A stretch of DNA of 42,749 nt from Candidatus Epulonipiscium sp. (GCA_012519955.1 JAAYPH010000179.1:1-42749), one strand, 5' to 3'; positions 31,754-41,594 are shown, numbered from the stretch's first letter. Numbers and translations are program-made. The notes: generated by a model not told the origin, from the letters alone.

Positions 31754-33127
31754 TTATTTCATATAGAATTTTTCAATTAATTTCGGATTAATTCTATCCA
31801 ATTCTTCCTTTGGAAGAAGAGAGAGCAGCTTCCATCCAAGGTTAAGTGTATCCTCTATTGGACGATTTTCATCCATACTTTGGCTTAAAAATTCGTCTTC
31901 AAATCTTTTTCCAAACTCCATGTACTTCTTATCTATCTCTGATAAATCCTCTTCCCCTATAATCTGCGCCAAGGATCTTATGTCCTGCACTCTTGAATAG
32001 GATGAAAAAATTTGGTTCGCAAGATCACCGTGGTCTTCTCTTGTATAATCCTCCCCAATTCCATCCTTCATAAGTCTGGATAAAGAAGGCAAAACAGAAA
32101 TAGGCGGATAAATATTGCTTTGATACAGTTCCCTGCTTAATACAATTTGCCCTTCTGTAATATACCCCGTTAAGTCGGGAATCGGATGGGTAATATCATC
32201 GTTTGGCATGGTTAGTATCGGAAGCAGGGTAATGGAGCCTTCTGTTCCTTTTAGCATACCGGCCCTTTCATATATTGTAGCCAGGTCGCTGTACATATAG
32301 CCCGGATAACCTTTTCTGCTAGGTACTTCTTCCCTTGCCGCCGAAAGCTCTCTTAGGGCTTCACAGTAACTTGTCATGTCTGTAAGAATAACAAGAATAT
32401 GCATGCCGCATTCAAAAGCCAGGTATTCTGCCGCCGTTAAGGCACATCTTGGCGTAGAGATTCTTTCTATTATCGGATCGTCTGCTAAATTGAGATACAT
32501 TACTACCCGCTCTAAAACCCCTGATTCTTTAAAACTTCTAATGAAATAATCCGCATCATCATGGCGAACCCCCATGGCACCGAATACAATGGCAAAATTC
32601 CCATCTTCCGCTCCACTAATTTTTGCCTGCTTTACAATTTGAACCGCCAATTCATTATGGGGCAGTCCGTTTCCAGAAAAAATCGGAAGCTTCTGACCTC
32701 TAATTAAGGTCATCAAAGAATCTATTGCAGAAATGCCTGTATTAATATAGTCCCTGGGATACTGTCTGGAAACCGGATTAATCGGTCTTCCGTTTATATT
32801 GTAACGTTTATTGGAATAGATCGGAAAATCAGAATCAATAGGATTTCCCACGCCATTAAAGGTTCTCCCTAAAATATCCTTTGATAAAGGAATTTCCAAA
32901 GGAGTTCCCGTAAACCTTATCGAAGTATTGTGAGTGGATAACCCTGTTGTTCCTTCGAAAATCTGTGCTACGATTTTATCATTATCAATTTTTACAACTT
33001 TACCTTTTCTATGGTGCTTACCGTCTACCGTAATATCTATTATTTCTCCATAGGCAACATCTTCAACTTTTGAAAGAATAATCAGAGGACCTTCTATTTT
33101 GTTCAAGCTAAGAAATTCTTTCCTCAC
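31754..33127 (-). CDS. ntpB: V-type ATPase subunit B (non-catalytic)
   Basis: A 457-residue regulatory head subunit that alternates with A in the hexamer. [42 protein letters not shown] and [28 protein letters not shown] are family signatures. The P-loop position reads FSGNGLPHN instead of GxxxxGK(T/S), normal for B. The start codon is GTG at 33127 with an AGGAGG site. It lies 58 bases after subunit A. Length is usual. Confidence 0.95.
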   Translation of the reverse strand: MRKEFLSLNKIEGPLIILSKVEDVAYGEIIDITVDGKHHRKGKVVKIDNDKIVAQIFEGTTGLSTHNTSIRFTGTPLEIPLSKDILGRTFNGVGNPIDSDFPIYSNKRYNINGRPINPVSRQYPRDYINTGISAIDSLMTLIRGQKLPIFSGNGLPHNELAVQIVKQAKISGAEDGNFAIVFGAMGVRHDDADYFIRSFKESGVLERVVMYLNLADDPIIERISTPRCALTAAEYLAFECGMHILVILTDMTSYCEALRELSAAREEVPSRKGYPGYMYSDLATIYERAGMLKGTEGSITLLPILTMPNDDITHPIPDLTGYITEGQIVLSRELYQSNIYPPISVLPSLSRLMKDGIGEDYTREDHGDLANQIFSSYSRVQDIRSLAQIIGEEDLSEIDKKYMEFGKRFEDEFLSQSMDENRPIEDTLNLGWKLLSLLPKEELDRINPKLIEKFYMK

Positions 33128-33185
33128 GTTATCCTCCTTTCCGCCACTTTCGGCAAATACTTTTCCGTTATTGTTTTAGGTCTAT

Positions 33186-34958
33186 TTATTCTTTATACTT
33201 ATTTTCCAACTGTTCATAATACGCATCAATTTTTTCTATAATACCATCAATTAAATTAATTTGATCATTTGGTATATTATATTTTATTTTAATCACTTCA
33301 TCGAAGAGCTGATCGTCTTTTATTTGTGAAATTGCGATGCCCAACTTAACGCATTTTAACGCTCTGTCGTATAAATGATCGATTGCTTTGATCATCTTAT
33401 ACTGCTTTGCCAATTCAACATATGTATCCTCAGGATGCAAAGCATTTTGCTGAAGAAAACCTTTTTTAATAACTTTTGCAATCTCAAGGATCAGCCTTTG
33501 ATCGTTAGGAAGGACATCTTCTCCTACCAGTTGAACAATTTCTAAAAGCTTATTCTCTTCCTGTAAGATTTTTATCATCTTTGCTCTAAGCTCTATGATA
33601 TCTTCACCGACATTTTCACGGTACCAGTCCTCTAACATCTTGATATAACCACTGTAACTGGTTAAATAGTTGATAGCAGGATAGTGTCTTGCATAGGCCA
33701 GTTTTTTATCAAGAGCCAAGAAGGCACTGACAAATCGTTTTGTATTTTCTGTTACCGGTTCAGAAAAATCTCCCCCCGGAGGAGATACAGCACCTATAAT
33801 CGTTACCGAGGCTTCCTCTCCATTAAAAGTTTCAACCATTCCAGCTCTTTCATAGAATTCTGCCAGCCTTGAAGGAAGATATGCAGGATATCCTTCTTCT
33901 GCAGGCATTTCTTCCAGTCTTCCGGCGATTTCTCTTAAAGCCTCTGCCCATCTGGATGTAGAGTCAGCCATAATAGCAACGTCATAACCCATGTCTCTAA
34001 AATATTCGGCCATGGTAATGCCTGTATAAATACTGGCTTCTCTGGCAGCCACCGGCATATTGGAGGTATTGGCTATAAGAATTGTTCTTTCCATAATGGG
34101 TCTGCCAGTTCTTGGGTCTTTTAACTCTGGAAATTCTTCCAATACGGCAGTCATTTCATTTCCCCGCTCACCGCAGCCTATATATACGATAATATCTGCA
34201 TCGGACCACTTAGCAAGCTGATGTTGAGTAACCGTTTTTCCTGTTCCAAATCCTCCGGGTACTGCAGCGGTACCTCCCTTTGCAATAGGAAAGAAGATAT
34301 CCAATACCCTTTGTCCCGTTCTTAAAAGCTGTTTAATGGGTATCCTTCTGGCTGAAGGTCTTGGAGTTCTTACTGGCCACTCCTGAACCATGGTTAATTC
34401 ATATTTTTTTCCATACTCATCTTCTAAAATGACTAAACGTTCCCGAATTGAATACGTACCGCTTTCCTTAGCAAAAATAACTTTTCCGTTAATGTTTGGC
34501 GGAACCATAATTTTATGAGTGATCGATAAGGTTTCGGGAACCTCTGCAAAAATCTGTCCTTGTTTTAAATATTGCCCTTCCTTTACTAAAATTTTTACTT
34601 CCCATTTCTTTTCTTCGTCAATTGAAAGTAATCCTATGCCTTCCGGTATAAAATTAGGGGAAATACTTTCTATGGTCTTTAAAGGTCTTTGTATGCCATC
34701 AAACATATTTCCAATAAGTCCAGGCCCTAATTTTACAGAAAGAGGCATTCCCGTAGAAATTACGTTCTCTCCTGCCTTTAGTCCTTCTGTTTCTTCATAA
34801 ACCTGAATAGTCGCATCGTCTTCTTCTAAAGATATTACTTCACCAATTAAACGTTTTCTCCCGATTGTAACCATTTCTCTTACTTTAAAGAAAGACATGT
34901 TTTTAGCTTTCACTACAGGTCCATTGACAAGGGTTACAATTCCTTCTCTATCTGTCAA
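33186..34958 (-). CDS. ntpA: V-type ATPase subunit A (catalytic)
   Basis: A 590-residue catalytic subunit that hydrolyses or makes ATP. The P-loop GGFGTGKT is at 235-242, preceded by the A-specific insert (about 110-190). Further on, SNMPVAAREASIYTGITMAEYFRDMGYDVAIMADSTSRWAEALREI carries the catalytic glutamate-type and Walker B features, and VSPPGGDFSEPV is typical. The start codon is TTG at 34958, overlapping the TGA of subunit E (TTGA), with a GGTGAT site. This unusual start may tune the amount made. Confidence 0.95.
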   Translation of the reverse strand: MTDREGIVTLVNGPVVKAKNMSFFKVREMVTIGRKRLIGEVISLEEDDATIQVYEETEGLKAGENVISTGMPLSVKLGPGLIGNMFDGIQRPLKTIESISPNFIPEGIGLLSIDEEKKWEVKILVKEGQYLKQGQIFAEVPETLSITHKIMVPPNINGKVIFAKESGTYSIRERLVILEDEYGKKYELTMVQEWPVRTPRPSARRIPIKQLLRTGQRVLDIFFPIAKGGTAAVPGGFGTGKTVTQHQLAKWSDADIIVYIGCGERGNEMTAVLEEFPELKDPRTGRPIMERTILIANTSNMPVAAREASIYTGITMAEYFRDMGYDVAIMADSTSRWAEALREIAGRLEEMPAEEGYPAYLPSRLAEFYERAGMVETFNGEEASVTIIGAVSPPGGDFSEPVTENTKRFVSAFLALDKKLAYARHYPAINYLTSYSGYIKMLEDWYRENVGEDIIELRAKMIKILQEENKLLEIVQLVGEDVLPNDQRLILEIAKVIKKGFLQQNALHPEDTYVELAKQYKMIKAIDHLYDRALKCVKLGIAISQIKDDQLFDEVIKIKYNIPNDQINLIDGIIEKIDAYYEQLENKYKE

Positions 34959-35593
34959 CCTAAATCACCAACTTTTTCTAATTCTTCATACATTCTTTCC
35001 ATAATAAAAGCCTTCTTATCTTCTAACAGTGATGAAATCGAAGCATCATACCGAAGAGTACCTTCAATATTAGATACGATGATGCCTCCGATCATAGCCT
35101 TACTGCCTTCAATATATGAAATTTTTTCCGGGGAATGACCTTTGTCCATGACCGCCTTTTCAATATACTCTTGGAAAGCCTCGCGGTCACGTTCCATTAT
35201 TTCAATACGCAGTCCGCTGATCTCAGGCAATTCGCTTAAGATGGCTTCAAAATTCTTTTTAAAAAATAAAGCATACTCATTAATATGGATAAATTCTTTT
35301 GCTTTATTCTTTTGCTCCTCTAATATACGATCAAGTAATTCTTGTTTTTTTGACAATAGACTTTGCTTTACCTCCATCTTGGCTTTACTTAACATTTCGC
35401 TTTTCTTCTGCTCAATTTTTCTATCCATGTTTAAAGTAATTTTCTTAGACTTTTCAATAAGTTCTTTTCTATATTCTTCAATCAGTGCAGCATTTTTTTC
35501 TTCAAGGGCTTTTATCTTTTTTTCTGATTCATTTAATATATCCTGAAACACTAATTTAGAGAATAAACTTAATTTCTCTTCTATGGTTACCAT
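34955..35593 (-). CDS. ntpE: V-type ATPase subunit E (peripheral stalk)
   Basis: A 212-residue stator protein with a long charged N-terminal coiled coil (LNESEKKIKALEEKNAALIEEYRKELIEKSKKI) and a compact C-terminal domain (SKAMIGGIIVSNIEGTLRYDASISSLLEDKKAFIMERMYEEL). The ATG at 35593 is preferred: GAGGTGAG lies six bases before it, while the GTG at 35602 sits in that site. It pairs with the coiled-coil subunit H (120-residue gene). Confidence 0.92.
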   Translation of the reverse strand: MVTIEEKLSLFSKLVFQDILNESEKKIKALEEKNAALIEEYRKELIEKSKKITLNMDRKIEQKKSEMLSKAKMEVKQSLLSKKQELLDRILEEQKNKAKEFIHINEYALFFKKNFEAILSELPEISGLRIEIMERDREAFQEYIEKAVMDKGHSPEKISYIEGSKAMIGGIIVSNIEGTLRYDASISSLLEDKKAFIMERMYEELEKVGDLG

Positions 35594-35603
35594 TCTGCTC
35601 ACC

Positions 35604-35912
35604 TCATACGCCTATCCCAATGGATTCTTTAATATAGCTCATCGTTCTGTTTTCCTTGTTTCTGAATCCATGGCGATCGGGAATTTCAATAACAAGAGGA
35701 TAATTTTGTTTCATTTTGAGTTCCATAAGTTCTTCTTTTGCCGTTTCCATAATCAATTCAGTAACAATAAGAATGCCTATTTCTTTATCTTCTAGAACCT
35801 TATCTATTTCTTTTAAGATTTCATCTTTCTCATGGACAATAACGCCACTGATTCCTGCAAGGCGCATGCCAACCCAAGTATCATGATTATCACTTATTAA
35901 AAATGATTTCAT
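35604..35912 (-). CDS. V-type ATPase subunit F (central stalk)
   Basis: A 102-residue small alpha/beta protein; the family name varies (F in Thermus, NtpG in Enterococcus). ISDNHDTWVGMRLAGISGVIVHEKDEI and the core ILIVTELIMETAKEELMELK match the nucleotide-binding-like fold of the rotor subunit F. It binds subunit D and can regulate ATP use. It starts one base after the subunit K stop and is followed within 10 bases by subunit E. Confidence 0.9.
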   Translation of the reverse strand: MKSFLISDNHDTWVGMRLAGISGVIVHEKDEILKEIDKVLEDKEIGILIVTELIMETAKEELMELKMKQNYPLVIEIPDRHGFRNKENRTMSYIKESIGIGV

Positions 35913-35913
35913 A

Positions 35914-36348
35914 TTATAACCTTCCTAAAATCATAATGGATATGATTAGACCATAAATTGCGATACCTTCTGCCAACCCTACAAAAATAAGGGTTTTACC
36001 AAGAATTTTAGGATCTTCAGACACAGCTCCCAGGGCAGAAGATCCAACGGCTCCTACCGCATAACCTGCTCCTATGGTAGCCATACCGGTACTAAGAGCT
36101 GCAGCAATAAATCCAAGTCCGGAACCTGAATTAGCACCCGATGCTGCAGCAGTTTCTGCCGCCATAATGATATCCGGAACGAGCATAGTAATAGCACCTA
36201 ATAATACAGCGGTAAAAGAGCCCGCACTAATTCCTATGGATTTTTTTAATTCGCCTTTTGATACTCCCTTCTTCTTTAAATAATCTATGCATCCTAAAAT
36301 AATCGTAATTCCTGCAATAATTCCTGCTATAGTTAATAATAATTTCAT
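35914..36348 (-). CDS. ntpK: V-type ATPase subunit K (membrane rotor ring)
   Basis: A 144-residue proteolipid with four hydrophobic segments (about 1-22, 44-64, 78-104 and 115-144). The ion-binding glutamate is in FVGLAEGIAIYGL of the last segment. Compared with Enterococcus hirae NtpK, from memory, the Na+ ligands glutamine (SGIAQG) and threonine (VETYAI) correspond here to valine (AGYAVG) and glycine (AEGIAI). That points to protons as the coupling ion. The ribosome site AGGAGGGAT is very strong, fitting the many copies needed per ring. Confidence 0.93.
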   Translation of the reverse strand: MKLLLTIAGIIAGITIILGCIDYLKKKGVSKGELKKSIGISAGSFTAVLLGAITMLVPDIIMAAETAAASGANSGSGLGFIAAALSTGMATIGAGYAVGAVGSSALGAVSEDPKILGKTLIFVGLAEGIAIYGLIISIMILGRL

Positions 36349-36366
36349 AGTATCCCTCCTAAAATA

Positions 36367-38373
36367 TTAATCCATAAATTGAATGGGCTTAAACTCGATC
36401 CCTTCACCTTTGAAGTATTTTCCAAAAAGCTCATAGTATTGAAGACGTAAGCCTTGAATAAATACGATTAAACCTTCCAGTCCTATAATAATGATGTTTC
36501 CTATGATCATTATTATAATTCCGGCTATTCCCCCATGAGCCATCTCTGCCATTGTTTTAAATGCTAAAAACAAGCCTACATGGTTTAAAGCAAAAGCACC
36601 CACTCTGATGAAGGAAATCGTATTGCTCGCTAGACTTAAAATAGTCTCTATGATATCAAATCCGCTTTCCACGTAATAACTTGAAACTTCTTCATGATAA
36701 AGTGGTAATTTATGTTGAATTTTATTTGCCAGCGGTTCTCTAATAACCATGAGTGCCATAGTTATAACTATAGATACAATCAAAATCCCCTTTGGAATGA
36801 TGACTGAACCTAAAGCAATTTCATATACTATTAAAAGTAAAGCAATATAAAATATGAGCCCGGCTAAACCATTTCTTCCAAATAATCCGTCCTTTATATT
36901 ACCTTCTTTTAAACAATTGATCATGCTGTATCCAAATCCAAATAGAATGAGGATCACCCCAAAAGCAACTGCAGAAATAAGTATGAGATTCATATTTTCC
37001 ATAGGATGTATAATAAGTCTTGCAATAACGCTTTCGGAGCCAAATATACTACGAACAATATGTGGAATCCACTCTTCATTTCCAAAGAGGCTTCCAAAGA
37101 AAAAGCCGAATAGTGTGGAGCTCATACCTAATCTCATAGCAATAGGACCAAAATAGGATTCCTTTTGCTTTTGTGACAAAATCCATCCAGCAATGATAAA
37201 GATAAGCCCCTGCCCTACATCACCAAACATTGCTCCAAACATAATTAAATAAGTTATGCTTAAAAACACTGTAGGGTCCAACTCATTGTAGCTCGGCGTT
37301 CCATACATTTTAACCAAGTTTTCAAAGGGCTGAAACCATTTGTGATTTTTTAACTTTGTAGGAGGCATAATGCTTTTTCCAATTTCATTAATATCCTTAA
37401 ACACGGTCATGAATTTATTGCTTACTGTTGAAATTTGTTTAGTGATTTCCTCTTTTTGACTTTCCGGAATCCAACCGGATAAAATAAATACACTGGTGCC
37501 TCTTTCTATGTTTTCTTTAAGTCTATTCACTTTTTGTGTCATTTTTACACGGGTTATGGCTTGACAAATAAAGTCTTTATAGATCTCTTTCATTTCCTGT
37601 ATTTTTTGAGATAACTCATTGAGCTTAATCTGTTCTTGCCTTAAAATTTCTTCCATCTGCTCATTCATTTCTTTAGGGGTTCCCTTTAATTCCTCAGGGA
37701 TTTTAACCTCTTCAAAATTAACAGATTTTAAAATTCTTTCCGTTTCCATTTCGAATTTTTGAGGATAAATAATTAAGAACACTTCAGAGTCTTCTCCAGT
37801 CCCGATGTGCTTGGCAATTGCCGTAATGTTTTCATAGTTTTTAGCAATCTCCATTTTATTTTCATGGGACATCATTCCTATTTTATACCTAAAAAAATGA
37901 AGGGTTTCCAATTGACTAAAATCAATATTTTTATCCAAGATATATTTTATATTTTCCCTAAAAGTCTGATATTTTTTGATTAAATCCTTTCGTTGTTGAA
38001 TTTCTTCATAAATTGGACTAACTTCTTGAAAAATACTGTCGATGCTGCTTTTATAAAAGCCATATTCAAAGGATTTTTCAAGAAAAATTCGATCAACTTT
38101 AGGTTTAATATTCAATGCATTGGATATATATTCAATCCTGCTTAATATTTCGGAATAATTTTCATCATTAGGACCTCTGGCCGTTTCCTCTCCATTCTCT
38201 CCCATTTCACTTAAGCTTTCTTCCAAAACATGAAGCGCAAAATGGCTTTCATAAAGTTCACTTATATCCGTTTGCAAATGCACATTGCCCATTAAAATAA
38301 TCTGCTCCAGTATCTTGTCTTCATCTTCCAGAGCTCCTACTAGATTCATCATGACCATTTTCTCTATAGCCAT
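36367..38373 (-). CDS. ntpI: V-type ATPase subunit I (membrane stator)
   Basis: A 668-residue stator subunit. The N-terminal cytoplasmic half (about 1-370) is charged and coiled-coil rich. The C-terminal half has about eight membrane segments. These include FLSITYLIMFGAMFGDVGQGL and, in the conserved region facing the ring, LASNTISFIRVGAFALNHVGLFL with the essential arginine. It carries the half-channels for the coupling ion. Length is usual. Confidence 0.94.
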   Translation of the reverse strand: MAIEKMVMMNLVGALEDEDKILEQIILMGNVHLQTDISELYESHFALHVLEESLSEMGENGEETARGPNDENYSEILSRIEYISNALNIKPKVDRIFLEKSFEYGFYKSSIDSIFQEVSPIYEEIQQRKDLIKKYQTFRENIKYILDKNIDFSQLETLHFFRYKIGMMSHENKMEIAKNYENITAIAKHIGTGEDSEVFLIIYPQKFEMETERILKSVNFEEVKIPEELKGTPKEMNEQMEEILRQEQIKLNELSQKIQEMKEIYKDFICQAITRVKMTQKVNRLKENIERGTSVFILSGWIPESQKEEITKQISTVSNKFMTVFKDINEIGKSIMPPTKLKNHKWFQPFENLVKMYGTPSYNELDPTVFLSITYLIMFGAMFGDVGQGLIFIIAGWILSQKQKESYFGPIAMRLGMSSTLFGFFFGSLFGNEEWIPHIVRSIFGSESVIARLIIHPMENMNLILISAVAFGVILILFGFGYSMINCLKEGNIKDGLFGRNGLAGLIFYIALLLIVYEIALGSVIIPKGILIVSIVITMALMVIREPLANKIQHKLPLYHEEVSSYYVESGFDIIETILSLASNTISFIRVGAFALNHVGLFLAFKTMAEMAHGGIAGIIIMIIGNIIIIGLEGLIVFIQGLRLQYYELFGKYFKGEGIEFKPIQFMD

Positions 38374-38394
38374 AATTCTGCCCCCATTTCACTC

Positions 38395-39435
38395 TTATCC
38401 TTCTCGAATCAAGTAACGCTTAGAAAAATCTTTGTCTAAATTGTATCTAATTGATTCGATAACGGATATAATGTCTTTGACTTCATACTGTAAAAAATGA
38501 ATATATGAAATACATTCCATGATATTCATGCTATTTTGTTTTCTCCAATGAAGGTAAAGGTTATATAAATATCTTTTAATTCTTCTTTCAATAAAAATAT
38601 CTTGATCATTAGGAAAAATAAATGCATACTTCGTCTGCTTTATTTTTTCTATAAACTCTTCTGCATTCTTAGAGTATACAAGCTCTTTTAATTTTGAGTA
38701 ATTTAACTTATACCCGTTAGCAATGCAATAAATTAGTATTTCTTCGGAAGAAATACTATAATTCTTCATTGCTCTATAAATCCACTGAATATTAATTAAA
38801 TCTATATTGGTTCCGATGCTTTCTTTTATAATTTTCTCATCTTCTTTTGATAACTTACTTGATTTTTCAATTAATATACCGTAAAATAATGTCTCTAATT
38901 TCATTTCTATATGAAAGTCTCGTTTAGTAATATCCTCATCAGTAATGGTTTTTAGGGGACGATAATAAATAGTATCTTTTAAATTTTCCAGAAATTGTTC
39001 GACATTTTTTGATTGAAGCAATCGCTCATAATCAAGGTGGCTATATTTCTCTGAATGAATAAGACGATCCTTCATTTTCGAAATATCTTCATTTCTGCTG
39101 ATCATTCTAAGAATCAGCTTTAAGTCTTCTATTTCGTATTCTATCAAAAGACTTAAAAAAAACTGCCTGTAATCCCCCTGAAAATATGCTACAAGATCTT
39201 CTATTTGGTGCACAATATTTTTTACCAGAGTTATTTCTAAATCTCCCCTATGGACGTTTGAGGGATCAAAATTCTTTAATACTTCTTTATAACCCGTATT
39301 CTCTTTAAGATACCTGGTAATCTCTCCAACGGAATTCTTAGTAAGTAAAATATGAAAATCCTCATCGCTTAGAAAGTTTCGTTTTTTTACTCTAAGTTTT
39401 GTATTAATGGCTGCAAAGCCAGTGATATTTCCCAT
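38395..39435 (-). CDS. ntpC: V-type ATPase subunit C (d-type, AC39)
   Basis: A 346-residue all-helical protein that links the central stalk to the K ring. The N-terminus GFAAINTKLRVKKRNFLSDEDFHILL and the later DIITVIESIRYNL-like end (DIISVIESIRYNLDKD) are typical of the AC39/NtpC family. The ATG follows AGGAGATG. Here C lies before I in the operon, unlike the usual H-I-K-E-C order in Enterococcus. Confidence 0.9.
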   Translation of the reverse strand: MGNITGFAAINTKLRVKKRNFLSDEDFHILLTKNSVGEITRYLKENTGYKEVLKNFDPSNVHRGDLEITLVKNIVHQIEDLVAYFQGDYRQFFLSLLIEYEIEDLKLILRMISRNEDISKMKDRLIHSEKYSHLDYERLLQSKNVEQFLENLKDTIYYRPLKTITDEDITKRDFHIEMKLETLFYGILIEKSSKLSKEDEKIIKESIGTNIDLINIQWIYRAMKNYSISSEEILIYCIANGYKLNYSKLKELVYSKNAEEFIEKIKQTKYAFIFPNDQDIFIERRIKRYLYNLYLHWRKQNSMNIMECISYIHFLQYEVKDIISVIESIRYNLDKDFSKRYLIREG

Positions 39436-39448
39436 TTATAAACATCTC

Positions 39449-39811
39449 CTAAGAAAGCTCAAATATTTCTTTAAATAAGGATTGAGATAATTCTTCGTGG
39501 ATGATATTAAATTTTTCTTCTAATTTTTTAATTTCATATTCTCCTTGTTCTTTGATTTCATTTACTGTCTTAGCAAAATTCTCTATCTCTGCCTTATACT
39601 TTTTCTCTGCTTCATCTTTAGCTTTTTGTATGATTTCCGTTTCCATATTAGCGAAAATTTCTTTCAGTTTTTTTTCATTTTCTTTAATTTTCATTTCAGT
39701 GACTTGCTTTTGCTCAAAAGCTTTATGATCAATTTCTATAATTTTCTTGATCATATCCTCCATAGGATCATCTCCTAAAACAATATTTAAACTATTTACA
39801 TTATTGTGCAT
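39449..39811 (-). CDS. V-type ATPase coiled-coil subunit H (peripheral stalk)
   Basis: A 120-residue, almost wholly helical, charged protein (KENEKKLKEIFANMETEIIQKAKDEAEKKYKAEIENFAK). It forms the peripheral stalk with subunit E (called H, G or NtpF in different species). Two starts have good ribosome sites: ATG at 39811 (AAAGGAG) and ATG at 39763 (AGGAGATG). The second gives about 104 residues, the usual size, and removes an untypical MHNNVNSLN lead. The longer one is listed. It is the first V-ATPase gene of the run. Confidence 0.83.
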   Translation of the reverse strand: MHNNVNSLNIVLGDDPMEDMIKKIIEIDHKAFEQKQVTEMKIKENEKKLKEIFANMETEIIQKAKDEAEKKYKAEIENFAKTVNEIKEQGEYEIKKLEEKFNIIHEELSQSLFKEIFELS

Positions 39812-39829
39812 TATTCTACTCCTTTTTTA

Positions 39830-40792
39830 TTATGAATTCAAGCAGAATAAAGAAAAGAATAATAAGCTTATAATGCCTGCAATTGTTGGTGTTCCAAACC
39901 ACCCGAATGAAATATTACGAATGGCTTCTATTCTAATAGTATTTACACCTTTAACCAATCCGATACCGATGACTGCCCCTACAATAGCATGGGATGCAGA
40001 TACAGGAATACCAATTAACGCATAAACATAGACTACAATTGCTCCCGTAAGCACTGAAATCAGTCCTGAAACAGGAGAAAGAGTAACCAAACTTTCACCT
40101 ACCGTTTTCATAACTCCCTTGCTATATGTAAGAACACCAAGCGCTATAGTAATTCCCCCGATCAATACAGCTTGATTGGTAGTAAGCAAGTTAATTTTTC
40201 CGGCATAGATGGCAGTTACATTGGCTACATTATTACCACCAAGGGAATATGCTGAAAAAATCCCGGAAATATAATATCCTATTTTAATAATATTTTCATA
40301 TACGACATATTCTTTAATTCTCTTTTCGATAAACATTTCAAAACTCTTATATAAAATAAACGCAATGACTATAGCTCCAAAAGGAGTTATAAACCATGCG
40401 TAAAAAAACTTAATCATTTCTGAGAAATTTGCTTTCCCCTCTATAAGAGCTCCTCCAAGAATGGCGCCTATCACTGCCTGAGATGTGGATACAGGAAGAT
40501 GCATAACTGTCATTATTGTAATTGTAATAGCAGCAGCCAGCATAACTAAAAATGCTTTCATAGGCGTATTAATACCGCTGTTATAGGAATAATCGCTGAT
40601 TTTCTGGACACCTTTGCTTCCTTCTAAACAAGCGCCAAGGACTACAAAAACTGCGGTACATATAATGGCCGTTCTATATTTTATTATTCTTGTAGAAACT
40701 GCGGCAGCAAAACAATTGGCTGCACCATTACTTCCCAGTGCCCATCCTAAAACCGCCCCAGAAATTACTGAGGGAGATATCATGATGATCAT
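39830..40792 (-). CDS. Inorganic phosphate transporter (PiT family)
   Basis: A 320-residue membrane protein with about ten segments. Both halves carry the PiT signature: GSNGAANCFAAAVSTRI near the N-terminus and LGGNNVANVTAIYAGKI in the second half. MHLPVSTSQAVIGAILGGAL and IGIPVSASHAIVGAVIGIGL are the paired PVSxSxA(I/V)xGA repeats. It imports phosphate driven by the cation gradient. Its ATG overlaps the DUF47 stop (ATGA). Only 18 bases separate it from the ATPase genes. Confidence 0.92.
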   Translation of the reverse strand: MIIMISPSVISGAVLGWALGSNGAANCFAAAVSTRIIKYRTAIICTAVFVVLGACLEGSKGVQKISDYSYNSGINTPMKAFLVMLAAAITITIMTVMHLPVSTSQAVIGAILGGALIEGKANFSEMIKFFYAWFITPFGAIVIAFILYKSFEMFIEKRIKEYVVYENIIKIGYYISGIFSAYSLGGNNVANVTAIYAGKINLLTTNQAVLIGGITIALGVLTYSKGVMKTVGESLVTLSPVSGLISVLTGAIVVYVYALIGIPVSASHAIVGAVIGIGLVKGVNTIRIEAIRNISFGWFGTPTIAGIISLLFFSLFCLNS

Positions 40793-41442
40793 ACCTTTCT
40801 TAACACCATAATCATTTCTAATACATCTGAAATATCTTCTCCTATATCGGAGATCTCTGCAATATCCGAAATAATGGCCTTGATTTGATTCTTTTTTGCC
40901 AATTCTATATCCATGTCAAAAAGCGTACGTATTGCATTATATTCAATTTCATCAATTTCTGATTCTAGCTTAACGATATCTAAAAGTTCGTTATGATACT
41001 CCTCCCCATGGTAGAAATGGCTAAAAATTTTGTTGATCAATTCTTGTAAACACTGAAGCTGCTGCTTTGTTTTTAGATTAATTTCTTTAATAGAGGGTTT
41101 AAGTTCTTCAAAAAATTCGATATTTTGAAGAGAAATCTGCTTGATAATTTCTTCACACTTATTAGCAATATCATCTATCTTTCCTATGATCGTTAGTATT
41201 TCCCTTCTTGATTCAGGCAAAAGGGCTCCTTTTAAAAGAGATTGAATAATTTCATGGCGAATATGGTCTGCCTCAGATTCTGCCTGCCCCACTTCCTTAG
41301 CCATTCTTTCTATTTCAATCCCCATACCTTTTTCATTAAGTATTTCTAAGGATTTAATAAATAATTGATTGCAATGAATCACTGCTTCTATATGCTGGTT
41401 TATAAGTTCTAAAACTTTCCTTTCCTTTTTAAATAATGGCAT
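40789..41442 (-). CDS. DUF47/PhoU-like phosphate transport accessory protein
   Basis: A 217-residue, wholly helical protein of the DUF47 (TIGR00153, YkaA-like) family, related to PhoU. KEVGQAESEADHIRHEIIQSLLKGALLPESRREILTIIGKIDDIANKCEEI is the family core. Such proteins are almost always paired with PiT transporters and regulate phosphate uptake. The ATG at 41442 is preferred, since GAGGTGAG lies five bases before it. It is the first gene of the thirteen-gene run. Confidence 0.9.
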   Translation of the reverse strand: MPLFKKERKVLELINQHIEAVIHCNQLFIKSLEILNEKGMGIEIERMAKEVGQAESEADHIRHEIIQSLLKGALLPESRREILTIIGKIDDIANKCEEIIKQISLQNIEFFEELKPSIKEINLKTKQQLQCLQELINKIFSHFYHGEEYHNELLDIVKLESEIDEIEYNAIRTLFDMDIELAKKNQIKAIISDIAEISDIGEDISDVLEMIMVLRKV

Positions 41443-41565
41443 ATTTCTCACCTCTATTATTTATATACATAAATTTTCATTATTGACACATTAATAATGT
41501 TATGTTGAATATTATTTTTTAACTATATCACAAAAATTTATTATGGAAAAGTACTGCCAAAGATG

Positions 41566-41594
41566 TTGTCATCCGTACCATTAAACATTATAAT
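41566..41594 (+). promoter_or_regulatory. Promoter of the aldolase gene
   Basis: TTGTCA (41566-41571) and a perfect TATAAT (41589-41594) are 17 bases apart. The leader to the ATG at 41667 is about 65 bases. An additional TTGACA lies in the divergent gap near 41484, without a good -10 on the plus strand. Confidence 0.75.

Noticed and set aside
35142..35546. 134-codon plus-strand frame, serine/phenylalanine rich
   Set aside because: It mirrors the charged coiled coil of ATPase subunit E on the minus strand.
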